The notes under the pieces were generated by a model. It was not told where the DNA came from. It was given only the letters and a program-made list of their open reading frames with translations, and did no database searches. From assembly GCA_964396185.1 (NCBI GenBank), contig CAYNEI010000072.1:1-10871 (forward strand): DNA of 10,871 nt. Reading direction: 5' to 3'. The translations under genes and the position numbers were made by a program. Position 1 is the stretch's first letter. Every line of letters starts with the position of its first letter. The stretch comes from CAYNEI01 sp964396185 (GTDB lineage Archaea > Thermoplasmatota > SW-10-69-26). Positions 1-6,696 of this stretch are shown one piece after another.

Positions 1-800
1 ATCGCGTTCACCACGCACGCACCGTCCGGCTCGGTGGCGCGCACGGCCAGTTTGAGCGCATCCACATCGCTGGCCGAACAAACCGTGACTGTGTACTTCT
101 GCGTCTCCACGACATCGGGGCTCTCGAGGACGTTGGCCCCGGCGCGGGCAGCCTTGTCGGCCTGGCCTGGGAGACCCTGGTGGAGGAGGTAGTCGACTTG
201 TTCAACCCCGAGCGCCCTGGCGACCGCGATCGTGTAGAAGGGGATGCTCGGCGCCGGGCCGCTGACGACCAGTACGGACGCGTTGGGTGGGTCGTCGACG
301 AACGGGGCAACTGTCCGCCACCCGTCGGGGATGTTGTCGCTGAGACTGGCGACGGCGACCGGGTCGAGGCCCTCGGGGAGCGGCACGAGCATGTGGTTGG
401 CCCAGGGCACGCGCACCACGTCGCTCAAGAAGCCACCCCACGGCCCGCCGAATGGCTCCAATCCATACATGGCGCCCGGATTGACCTGCTCGCAGCTCGC
501 CGTGAGCCCTCGGTGACAGCGGATGCAGCGACCGCAGCTGATCTGGAAGGGGATGATGACGCGTTGACCGACCGCGACCGTGGTGACGTCGCTGCCGACC
601 TCGATGACCTCGCCCACTCCCTCGTGACCGAGGGGGAACGGGCCCGGGTAGGGGACTGCACCATGGACGAGGCCGGTGTCGACGTCGCAGGTAGCGACCG
701 CGATCGGGCGGACGAGGGCGTCCTCGCCGTCCACCAGGTCGGGTGGCGCAATGTCGCGCCACTCGACGCGCCCCGGCTCAATGAAGAACAGCTGCTCCAT
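1..800 (-). CDS. Zinc-dependent alcohol dehydrogenase (MDR superfamily), 3' end cut by window edge
   Basis: The frame is open from an ATG at 800 to the window edge, giving 266 residues of a family usually 340-380 long, so the C-terminal quarter is missing. Catalytic zinc ligands are visible as C38, H59-E60 (in GHEGVGEV) and probably D155. The structural-zinc cysteines C89, C92, C95 and C103 are all present. The family oxidises alcohols, or reduces aldehydes, with NAD(P). The Rossmann nucleotide-binding loop is odd: around residues 179-187 it reads VSGPAPSIP, where relatives usually have VGGGxPSIG, so two glycines are replaced. The start codon overlaps the stop of the upstream crotonase gene (TGATG), implying co-transcription and coupled translation. 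The substrate is unknown. A haloalkane dehalogenase lies across the divergent promoter, so oxidation of its alcohol product is a reasonable guess. Confidence 0.9.
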   Translation of the reverse strand, partial: MEQLFFIEPGRVEWRDIAPPDLVDGEDALVRPIAVATCDVDTGLVHGAVPYPGPFPLGHEGVGEVIEVGSDVTTVAVGQRVIIPFQISCGRCIRCHRGLTASCEQVNPGAMYGLEPFGGPWGGFLSDVVRVPWANHMLVPLPEGLDPVAVASLSDNIPDGWRTVAPFVDDPPNASVLVVSGPAPSIPFYTIAVARALGVEQVDYLLHQGLPGQADKAARAGANVLESPDVVETQKYTVTVCSASDVDALKLAVRATEPDGACVVNA

Positions 801-1606
801 CAGCACCCCTTCCACTCGGGAGTTCGACCTTCGGCCGTCGCTTGGAGAGCTTCCTTGAAGTCTTCGGACATCAGGCAACGGGCCTGCTCCTCGATCGCTG
901 CCATGAAGCTGTCGTCGGGGTCGCGGTACCAGGCAGCGTCGATCGCGCGTCGTGCCCCCCGGACCGCCAGCGGCGGTTGGGAGGCCAGGCGCGCGGCGAA
1001 CTCGGCTGCCGCCGAGGCGAGCCCGTCGTCCTCGACCACCCTGTTGGCCAAACCGATGCGCAGGGCCTCCGACGCGTCGATGACCTCACCGAGGAGGATC
1101 AACTCCCGCGCCCGGCTCTCGCCGACGATGCGGGGCAGCCGCACGGTGGCGCCCATGTCGGGCATGATCCCGTAGCGGGTCTCGAGGAGTCCGACCCGGG
1201 CGCTCTCAGCGAAGATGCGGAAGTCGCAGGCGAGGGCGAGTTGCAGACCGGCACCGTAGGCGTGGCCCTGGACGGCCGCGACGCTGGGACAGCCGAGTTC
1301 GGGGATCCAGCGGAACGTGCCCGCCGCCGCCAACCCGGACTCGCGGGTGTCGTCGTCGCGCTGTTCGGCCCAACTGGCCACGAGCCCGGCCAGCCCTTCA
1401 ACCAGGTCGATGCCCGCCGAGAAGCTGGGGCCCTCGCCTGCTACGACCAGACACCGAAGGGTCTCGTCGGCGACGAGCTCCGCCCCCAGCGAGGCGAGTT
1501 CCTGCCACATGAGTGGGTCCTGGGCATTGCGCTTGTGCGGCCGGTCCAACGTCAGGGTTCCGATGTACCCGGCGCGCTCGTAGCGGATGGTCTCGTACGC
1601 GGTCAC
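800..1606 (-). CDS. Enoyl-CoA hydratase/isomerase (crotonase) family protein
   Basis: This is a 268-residue protein of normal crotonase length. The oxyanion-hole segments are clear: FSAGID (residues 62-67; A64, G65) and YGAGLQLALACD (from 117; G118). By spacing, the two catalytic glutamates of classical enoyl-CoA hydratase map to residues 122 and 142. Residue 122 is Gln and E142 is kept. D150 (in MPDMG), eight residues after E142, matches the aspartate of dienoyl-CoA isomerase. It is therefore unlikely to be a standard hydratase and may be an isomerase-type or otherwise specialised acyl-CoA enzyme. The start is GTG, chosen for the purine-rich GGAGAGG just upstream (about 1609-1615) and the family's usual N-terminus. 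It is the first gene of the minus-strand unit and overlaps the alcohol dehydrogenase start. The TetR operator at 1757-1782 probably controls it. Confidence 0.93.
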   Translation of the reverse strand: MTAYETIRYERAGYIGTLTLDRPHKRNAQDPLMWQELASLGAELVADETLRCLVVAGEGPSFSAGIDLVEGLAGLVASWAEQRDDDTRESGLAAAGTFRWIPELGCPSVAAVQGHAYGAGLQLALACDFRIFAESARVGLLETRYGIMPDMGATVRLPRIVGESRARELILLGEVIDASEALRIGLANRVVEDDGLASAAAEFAARLASQPPLAVRGARRAIDAAWYRDPDDSFMAAIEEQARCLMSEDFKEALQATAEGRTPEWKGC

Positions 1607-1756
1607 GACCTCTCCTCTCTCAGCGCCGGTGGCTCAACGCGACGGGCGCCCACCGCCAGCCACGTCGACCGACATCCCCATGGCAAGACTGCCGTCGTAC
1701 TCGATTCCCGTTGCCTCCGGATCCCACCGCTCCTACCTGCTCCTCGTTCCGTGTGT

Positions 1757-1782
1757 TAACATACATGCATGTCTGTATGTTA
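1757..1782. promoter_or_regulatory. Palindromic TetR operator overlapping a divergent promoter
   Basis: The arms TAACATACA (1757-1765) and TGTATGTTA (1774-1782) are perfect inverted repeats around an 8-nt spacer; over 26 bp, 11 of 13 positions per half match. Each arm contains a -10-like TATGTT: plus strand 1776-1781, minus strand 1763-1758. The plus-strand hexamer ends 7 nt before the regulator's ATG at 1789, which would give a leaderless mRNA. A repressor dimer here would block both the crotonase/dehydrogenase unit and its own gene. The binding assignment is inferred from position and symmetry. Confidence 0.72.
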
Positions 1783-1788
1783 GGCAAG

Positions 1789-2436
1789 ATGACAACCGCC
1801 ACCAAGTCGCGCGCTCCGCGACGAACACAGGCCGATCGGCGCGCCCGAACCCGCGACGCGATCCTGGAGGCCGCCACCCGCGGTCTGTCCCGCCATGGCT
1901 ACGCCAACCTTGTGCTCGAGGAGGTGGCTCGCGACGCCGGCTACACGCGCGGCGCCCTTTACCACCTCTTCTCGAGCAAGGAAGAGGTGGCACTGGCCGT
2001 CCTGGAGTGGGTGGAGGAGACCTGGTACGTGGAGGTCGGTCACCTCGCCAAGGAGGCTGCGAACCCAGTCGATGCGCTGGTCGCCGTTGCTCGAGGCCAT
2101 GCCATCTTCTGCCGTCGTGACCTGGCCCGCAGCATGATGGCTCTCCGCATCGAGTTCGGCGGTCAGGACAATGCGGTGGGGCGAGCGGTCGACGCCGGCA
2201 TGGCACGCCTTGTGGGAGGCACGGCCAAGCTGTTCGTCGCCGCCCGGCGAGAGGGACTCATCCCGGCGGGGCCACCCCCGCGGGCCATGGCCCTCGCTCA
2301 TCTCGGCGCCGTCGAGGGACTCGTGATCAACATGGGCGGCCAGGCCCCCTTTGACGTCGAGCTCGTCGAGCGAGCAGTCCGAGGGCTTCTCGGCTTGGCT
2401 CCAATGCCGACCTCGAACTCGCCGTCGCGCATATGA
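1789..2436 (+). CDS. TetR/AcrR-family transcriptional regulator
   Basis: A 215-residue protein with the standard TetR N-terminal DNA-binding domain: helix 1 TRDAILEAAT (21-30), then the helix-turn-helix at about 41-62 (LEEVARDAGYTRGALYHLF) followed by SSKEEV. The C-terminal ligand domain is not assignable to a ligand by eye. In-frame ATGs also occur at 1765 and 1777, but both lie inside the operator palindrome. ATG 1789 is preferred because a -10-like TATGTT ends 7 nt before it, fitting a leaderless transcript; the only Shine-Dalgarno hint is a weak AGG. It faces the crotonase gene across 182 bp and is followed by the membrane protein and dehalogenase, so it probably represses both directions and itself. 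By analogy with DhaR of Rhodococcus, a haloalkane or alcohol inducer is conceivable but unproven. Confidence 0.92.
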   Translation: MTTATKSRAPRRTQADRRARTRDAILEAATRGLSRHGYANLVLEEVARDAGYTRGALYHLFSSKEEVALAVLEWVEETWYVEVGHLAKEAANPVDALVAVARGHAIFCRRDLARSMMALRIEFGGQDNAVGRAVDAGMARLVGGTAKLFVAARREGLIPAGPPPRAMALAHLGAVEGLVINMGGQAPFDVELVERAVRGLLGLAPMPTSNSPSRI

Positions 2437-2533
2437 GGGCGAAGGTGTCCTTCCCACGGAAGGCGACGGTCATCCTCTGGCGAACGGCCAGTCCGATGGA
2501 CGAACCCTCCCGCGGGGGACTCGCGGAGGAATC

Positions 2534-2538
2534 GGAGG
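2534..2538 (+). promoter_or_regulatory. Ribosome binding site that fixes the membrane-protein start
   Basis: GGAGG lies 7 nt before the ATG at 2546. The same frame is open further upstream, back to about 2351 inside the TetR gene, so this site decides the start. The 65 extra codons would otherwise encode a Ser/Arg-rich stretch unlike a membrane protein. Confidence 0.75.
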
Positions 2539-2545
2539 AGTCGAG

Positions 2546-2935
2546 ATGAGCTTCGGATTGTGGATTGCGGCCGGAAGTTGCCTGCTCTTGGCATTGGGCC
2601 ACGCCGCCATCGGTTCCCGATGGGTGCTCCCGCACCTTCGTACGTCCGACTTTCCCGCCACTCCTTTCGGGCCTTCGTCGCTCACCCGGACGATGATCCG
2701 CTTCACTTGGCAGATCGTCACCGTGTTGTTGGTCGGCATGGGAACCCTGTTCGCAATCCTCGCCGGAGGCGACGGTGGCAGAACACTGATCCTCCGGTGG
2801 CTCGGGACGCTTTGGCTGATCGCGTTCGTCCTCGCCGTCTGGGATGTTCGCCGCCGTCCGCGCACCCTCGTTCGGTTCCCCGCGCCGCTCTTGTTCGCCG
2901 TGATCGCCGTCGGCGCATGGACCGCGACCATGTGA
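2546..2935 (+). CDS. Small four-helix integral membrane protein, unknown function
   Basis: A 129-residue hydrophobic protein with four predicted membrane spans at about residues 4-23, 52-73, 80-99 and 110-127. The loop after the first span holds a short motif (GSRWVLPHLR) and the third loop is Arg-rich (VRRRPRTLVR), favouring a cytoplasmic position for that loop. I see no enzymatic motif and do not recognise the family. It starts 109 nt after the TetR gene and ends 40 nt before the dehalogenase, each with its own good Shine-Dalgarno site, so the three may form one transcript. A role in handling or taking up a hydrophobic substrate is only a guess from context. Confidence 0.8.
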   Translation: MSFGLWIAAGSCLLLALGHAAIGSRWVLPHLRTSDFPATPFGPSSLTRTMIRFTWQIVTVLLVGMGTLFAILAGGDGGRTLILRWLGTLWLIAFVLAVWDVRRRPRTLVRFPAPLLFAVIAVGAWTATM

Positions 2936-2975
2936 GCAGCCGCACCTCTACGTCCCCACTCACGAGGGAGGATCA

Positions 2976-3828
2976 ATGGCAGGCATCTCGGTTCTCGACT
3001 CGACCATGCACCACGAGGAGGCGGGCGCGGGAGACCCGATCGTCTTCCTGCACGGCAACCCGACGTCGTCGTTCTTGTGGCGCAACGTCATTCCGGTACT
3101 GGCCACAGCGGGGCGGTGCCTGAGTCCAGACCTCATCGGGATGGGGCGATCCGGAAAGCCCGACATCGGATACACCTTCTTCGACCACGCCCGCTATCTC
3201 GACGCCTGGTTCGACGCCCTGGAACTCGAACGCGTCACGCTCGTAGGCCACGATTGGGGTGGCGCGCTGGGCTTCCACTGGGCACGGCGCCACTCGAACC
3301 GCGTGGCGGCCATTGCCTTCATGGAGGCCATCATCAAGCCTCTGACCTGGGACGAGTTCCCGGAAGTCGCGCGGCCGGTGTTCCAGAACTTCCGCACACC
3401 GGGAGTGGGTGAGCAACTGGTCCTCGAGGAGAACCAGTTCGTGGAACTCGTGCTGCCCGGCGGGATGCTCGCCCAGCTCGATGCCGAAGAGATGGACGTC
3501 TACCGGTCGCCGTTCAGGGAGCCGAAGGCCCGCCTCCCCACCCTCGTCTGGCCACGCCAGATCCCTATCGAGGGTGAGCCCGCCGACGTGGTGACCGCCT
3601 TCGAAGCATTTTGACGAATGGCTCGCCTTGAGTACCGAGGTTCCCAAGCTCCTCTTGACGTTCGAGCCCGGTGCCATCATGACCGAACCGATCGTCGACT
3701 GGTGCCGTGATCAGGTTGCCAGCCTCGAAATCGCGGCTGTTGGTCGCGGTCTCCACTACGTCCAAGAGGACGAGCCCCAGGCGATCGCCCGTCGCATCGC
3801 CGAGTGGCGCCAGCGAGTCCTTCGGTGA
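2976..3828 (+). pseudogene. Haloalkane dehalogenase (class II, LinB/DhaA-like), broken by a +1 frameshift
   Basis: This alpha/beta-hydrolase family hydrolyses carbon-halogen bonds to give an alcohol and halide. The first frame runs 2976-3614 (212 residues) and stops early. The homologous reading continues in the next frame to the stop at 3826-3828. Removing one T from the T-run at 3609-3612 restores a continuous 283-residue protein, near the usual 290-300. In the first part are the oxyanion/halide residue N28 (HGNPTSS), nucleophile D93 and halide-binding W94 (GHDWGG), and catalytic acid E117 (FMEAII), the class II arrangement. The catalytic base, H260 (GLHYVQED), lies only in the second frame. 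As written, the product lacks His and should be inactive. It could be true decay or a base-call error in a homopolymer. The start is supported by GGAGG at 2967-2971. It follows the TetR and membrane-protein genes. Confidence 0.88.
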
Positions 3829-3907
3829 GTCATCGAACGGCTTCGACGACGACTTCTTTGCGGCCCTGCGAGCGTGACCTGAGCTGGCGTCGAAGGAGAG
3901 GTTGACC

Positions 3908-4060
3908 ATGCGAGGCTCGTGCTAGCGGATGTGGAACTCGCTTACGACGGGGCAGGGACGGGAGAGCCGTTCTGCCCGCAGCCACGACGATCGGATGCTC
4001 GACGGCCTCGCCGGCACGGTCTCGCTCGACGCCAGATCACCTTGGCGTCAGCGGCATCGG
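3908..4060 (+). pseudogene. Possible decayed 5' end of a second alpha/beta-hydrolase gene
   Basis: An ATG at 3908 follows a GGAGAGG site, but its frame stops after five codons. The neighbouring frame reads VLADVELAYDGAGTGEPF (from 3919), which resembles the N-terminal strand pair of alpha/beta-hydrolases just before their HG oxyanion motif. That motif is not found in this frame. A third frame then gives HDDRMLDGLAG, resembling the segment that usually follows HG. This looks like a frameshifted and truncated remnant in the convergent gap between the dehalogenase and the SDR gene. The similarity is short and judged by eye, so chance is a real alternative. Confidence 0.3.
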
Positions 4061-4068
4061 ACTTGGCG

Positions 4069-4833
4069 CTATCGGCCTCCGCTGACATCCACGATCGCCC
4101 CGGTGACATATGAGGCTTCTGGCGAGCAGAGCCAGGCGATTGCTTCGGCAACTTCGACGGCGCGACCAGGCCTGCGCATTGGGATGTACCTGCTCAGTTC
4201 GTACGCTCGTTCCGGTTGGCTGCTGGCCGCGTGGATCTCCGTGTCGATGATGCCGGGACGCACAGCGTTGACACGAATGCCGTCACTGGCCACTTCCCGT
4301 GCGAGACCGAGAGTTATCGTGTCGACGGCCCCCTTCGTTGCTGCATAGTCCACGTACTCTCCTGGGCTGCCGAGGCGGGCGGCCGCCGAAGAAACGTTCA
4401 CGATCGAGCCGCCGCTTCCTCCACCTCGCGTCGACATCGTCCGTATGGCCGCTCGCGCGCAAAGAAGCACTCCCAAAACATTCACCGCAAGCAGACGTTC
4501 GATCCGTTCGGCGACGACATCCTCAAGTCTGGCCTGCGGTGCCGCAATACCGGCATTGTTGACGAGCGCGGTGACACCCCCGAGTTCGCGCCGGGCAACA
4601 TCAAAGAGCTGCAGAACGTCGGTCTCCCTGGAGACATCTGCCGGAACCGCGATCGCCGCGCGATCGGCGGCTCTGCACTTCTCGACGACCCAGGCGGCAG
4701 CAGCTCCGTCGACGCGGTAACCCACGCAGACATCCCATCCACGTTCCGCCAAGAGGATCGCGGTCGCTGCTCCGATACCTCGGCTACCTCCGGTGACTAC
4801 AGCAACGTCGCGCAAGAGCAGATCATTCCTCAT
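4069..4833 (-). CDS. Short-chain dehydrogenase/reductase (classical SDR, FabG-like fold)
   Basis: A 254-residue protein of standard classical-SDR length. It has the cofactor loop TGGSRGIG (14-21), the NNAG motif (92-95), the catalytic serine region NVSS (S149), the Tyr-Lys pair Y163-K167 (YAATK), and a C-terminal YVTGAIVDVSGG ending typical of the group. It should carry out NAD(P)H-dependent carbonyl reduction or alcohol oxidation in the cytoplasm; the substrate cannot be read from the sequence. It is the last gene of the minus-strand operon TetR-GNAT-MFS-SDR. Its ATG lies 11 nt inside the transporter gene and no separate Shine-Dalgarno site is obvious, so translation is probably coupled. In this setting it may modify the same compound that is acetylated or exported. 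Confidence 0.93.
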   Translation of the reverse strand: MRNDLLLRDVAVVTGGSRGIGAATAILLAERGWDVCVGYRVDGAAAAWVVEKCRAADRAAIAVPADVSRETDVLQLFDVARRELGGVTALVNNAGIAAPQARLEDVVAERIERLLAVNVLGVLLCARAAIRTMSTRGGGSGGSIVNVSSAAARLGSPGEYVDYAATKGAVDTITLGLAREVASDGIRVNAVRPGIIDTEIHAASSQPERAYELSRYIPMRRPGRAVEVAEAIAWLCSPEASYVTGAIVDVSGGR

Positions 4834-6151
4834 TTCGGTGACGACTTCGAGAATCCAATGATCGCGATCCCGCGTTCCCTTGGTGCCCAGGATGAACCGA
4901 GGCCTCTCGACAGACGCTTCGGCGAGATTGGATGGACCGTCCGGGACGGCGGGCCGACGTGATCGGCGAGGGCGACGCCGACGCGTTGGCGGCCGCTGCG
5001 ATCAGCGAGAGCACGGCGAGACCCGCGAGCACAGAGCCATCGCCGAAGACGTCGATCGCCGCGCCTGCGAGGAACGGTGCCACTGCGCCACCTGACGCGG
5101 CAATCGACGCGACGAGCGATGAGATCGCGCCGTAGTGAGTTGGTCCGTATAGCTCGGCGAGCGTCGTCGCGCGCGTGAGGGTGGCGATCCCGTTTGCCGA
5201 ACCGTAGACGAGCACGAACAACGACATGCCAGCCAGTCCCGGCGTCATGAGGAGCACGAGTAGACCGACCGCCTTGGCCGTGAGGACCCAGGTTCCGATG
5301 CGCAGTGACCCATGTCGTGCGCTCAGTCGGAGAAAGCCGGCGCGCCCCAGTACCTGCATTAGTCCGATTCCCCCGAGCACGGTTGCGGCTGCTTGCGCGC
5401 CGACTCCGCGGCCGACCAGGTAGGGCACGAGATGCACGGCGGTTGCAAAGGTCGTCACCGCGGACAGGAGGTAGGCGAGGCTCAGGCGCCGGAACGACCG
5501 CCCCGCGAACGCGACCCTCGGTGTGACGTACATTCCCCCGGCACCCACCTCGCGGAGGCCACGCGGTTCCTCTCGCAGCTCGGCGGTGGGTCGCGGAGAG
5601 AGGATGAGGAATCCCGGAATCGTGACCGTAGCCAGTATCAGTCCGAGCACCGCCACGGCTCCACGCCATCCGAGCGCTGTCTCGAGCGCCCCGCTAAGCG
5701 GACCGAAGATCGTGCTGGCGAGGCCGGCGACAAGCGTCACCGAGGTGATCGCGCGGTGCCGTGCGAGCCCTTCAAACCATTTCGTGAGGATCGTGAATGC
5801 CGGCTCGTAGAAGAGCACCGCTTGGCAGCCGCCGAGCAGAAGCCATACGGTGACGAACATGATCGGTTCAGCCGCCTGCGACCACAGCCCGACGAGCACC
5901 GCGCCGCCGACCGACCCAGTCAGTAGAAGGGGCCTGGGTTGATGAGTGTCGAGCCACCGGCCAATGGGCACCGTTAGAATCGCGGCGACTACCAGTGAGG
6001 CCGAGAACGCACCGCTGAGGAAGGCGCGACTCCAGCCGAGATCGTGTTCCATTGGCACGAGGAGGACGCCGTACGCGTAGAAGAGCACTCCGTAGGAGAC
6101 CGTGGTCGTCGCCGCGAGAGTCGTGACCGGGAAGAATCGGCACCTGATCAT
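4823..6151 (-). CDS. Major facilitator superfamily (MFS) transporter
   Basis: A 442-residue membrane protein with about twelve hydrophobic spans between residues 8 and 389. A motif-A-like loop after span 2 reads GRWLDTHQPRP (64-74), and a longer hydrophilic loop (about 186-220) divides the two six-helix halves. It is most like single-polypeptide MFS exporters and carboxylate-type carriers; no substrate can be assigned. ATG 6151 is chosen because its ATGA overlaps the GNAT stop, although the frame stays open upstream to 6223. After the last span there is an unusual hydrophilic, Ser/Arg-rich tail of about 50 residues (390-442), part of which overlaps the SDR start. That tail may be a late extension. 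Its place behind an acetyltransferase and a repressor suggests drug or metabolite export. Confidence 0.93.
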   Translation of the reverse strand: MIRCRFFPVTTLAATTTVSYGVLFYAYGVLLVPMEHDLGWSRAFLSGAFSASLVVAAILTVPIGRWLDTHQPRPLLLTGSVGGAVLVGLWSQAAEPIMFVTVWLLLGGCQAVLFYEPAFTILTKWFEGLARHRAITSVTLVAGLASTIFGPLSGALETALGWRGAVAVLGLILATVTIPGFLILSPRPTAELREEPRGLREVGAGGMYVTPRVAFAGRSFRRLSLAYLLSAVTTFATAVHLVPYLVGRGVGAQAAATVLGGIGLMQVLGRAGFLRLSARHGSLRIGTWVLTAKAVGLLVLLMTPGLAGMSLFVLVYGSANGIATLTRATTLAELYGPTHYGAISSLVASIAASGGAVAPFLAGAAIDVFGDGSVLAGLAVLSLIAAAANASASPSPITSARRPGRSIQSRRSVCREASVHPGHQGNAGSRSLDSRSRHRNEE

Positions 6152-6696
6152 GGATGGTCTCGCCCCAGCGGTCCAATTCCGTTGGCACCCAGTGATCTCT
6201 GCATCAGCACAGTGTCGAGCCAACGCTCGTGCTTCCAGCCGACGGCACGCAGCACTCCCACGTCGACGAAGCCAACGCGTCGATGCAGGCCAATCGAGGC
6301 CTCGTTACCATTGTCACCGATCACCGCCACCATCTGTCGCAATCCGAGTGGCGACGCTTCACAACGATCAACGAGCTCTGTCATGAGCGCGAGACCGAAG
6401 CCGCGGCGCATGGCAGCAGGGTCGACATAGACGGAGCTCTCCACGGTGAACCGGTACGCAGGCCGGTCCCGGTACGGCGCAGCGTACGCGTAGCCCCGCA
6501 CACCCACGTCATCCTCGGAGACGAGGAACGGCAGTGACCGGGCGATGACGGCGGCGAACCGACGGTGCATCTCCGCGACAGAGGGGGGCTCGAGCTCGAA
6601 GGACCCCACACCGTCGAGAACGTGTCGGGCATAGATCTCGCGCACGGCCAACACGTCGTGAGAGGCCGCCGGACGCACCCGCACAGTCACGGTCAT
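6148..6696 (-). CDS. GNAT-family N-acetyltransferase, phosphinothricin acetyltransferase-like
   Basis: A 182-residue protein of usual length for this subfamily. The N-terminal ...REIYARHVLDGVGSFE resembles phosphinothricin/methionine-sulfoximine acetyltransferases. Acetyl-CoA binding motif A is visible as VYVDPAAMRRGFGLAL (89-104; R98..G101.A103). Motif B is the segment around N131-S134 to GF (142-143). These enzymes move acetyl from acetyl-CoA to a primary amine and confer resistance to glutamate-analogue inhibitors or detoxify amino-acid derivatives. The exact acceptor here is unknown. ATG 6696 is chosen because it overlaps the TetR stop by 4 nt (ATGA); the open frame continues upstream but would run through the TetR gene. 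The 3' end also overlaps the MFS start by 4 nt, which indicates tight co-expression. Confidence 0.92.
   Translation of the reverse strand: MTVTVRVRPAASHDVLAVREIYARHVLDGVGSFELEPPSVAEMHRRFAAVIARSLPFLVSEDDVGVRGYAYAAPYRDRPAYRFTVESSVYVDPAAMRRGFGLALMTELVDRCEASPLGLRQMVAVIGDNGNEASIGLHRRVGFVDVGVLRAVGWKHERWLDTVLMQRSLGANGIGPLGRDHP

Noticed and set aside
180..1175. Long plus-strand open frame opposite the dehydrogenase and crotonase genes
   Set aside because: It is an antisense shadow of two well-supported minus-strand genes; GC-rich DNA often leaves such frames open, and the translation has no fold-like pattern.
842..1759. 305-codon plus-strand open frame
   Set aside because: It lies antisense to the crotonase gene and has no recognisable domain; the crotonase motifs on the other strand are decisive.
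2449..2463. Hairpin CCTTCC-CAC-GGAAGG after the first TetR gene
   Set aside because: The stem is only 6 bp, the loop is 3 nt and no T-run follows, so it is weak as a terminator; transcription probably continues into the membrane-protein gene.
4216..4962. 248-codon plus-strand open frame over the SDR gene
   Set aside because: It is a shadow of the SDR coding sequence, whose cofactor and active-site motifs are intact.
5393..5926. 177-codon plus-strand open frame over the MFS gene
   Set aside because: It has a charged, low-complexity translation and is antisense to a clear membrane transporter.
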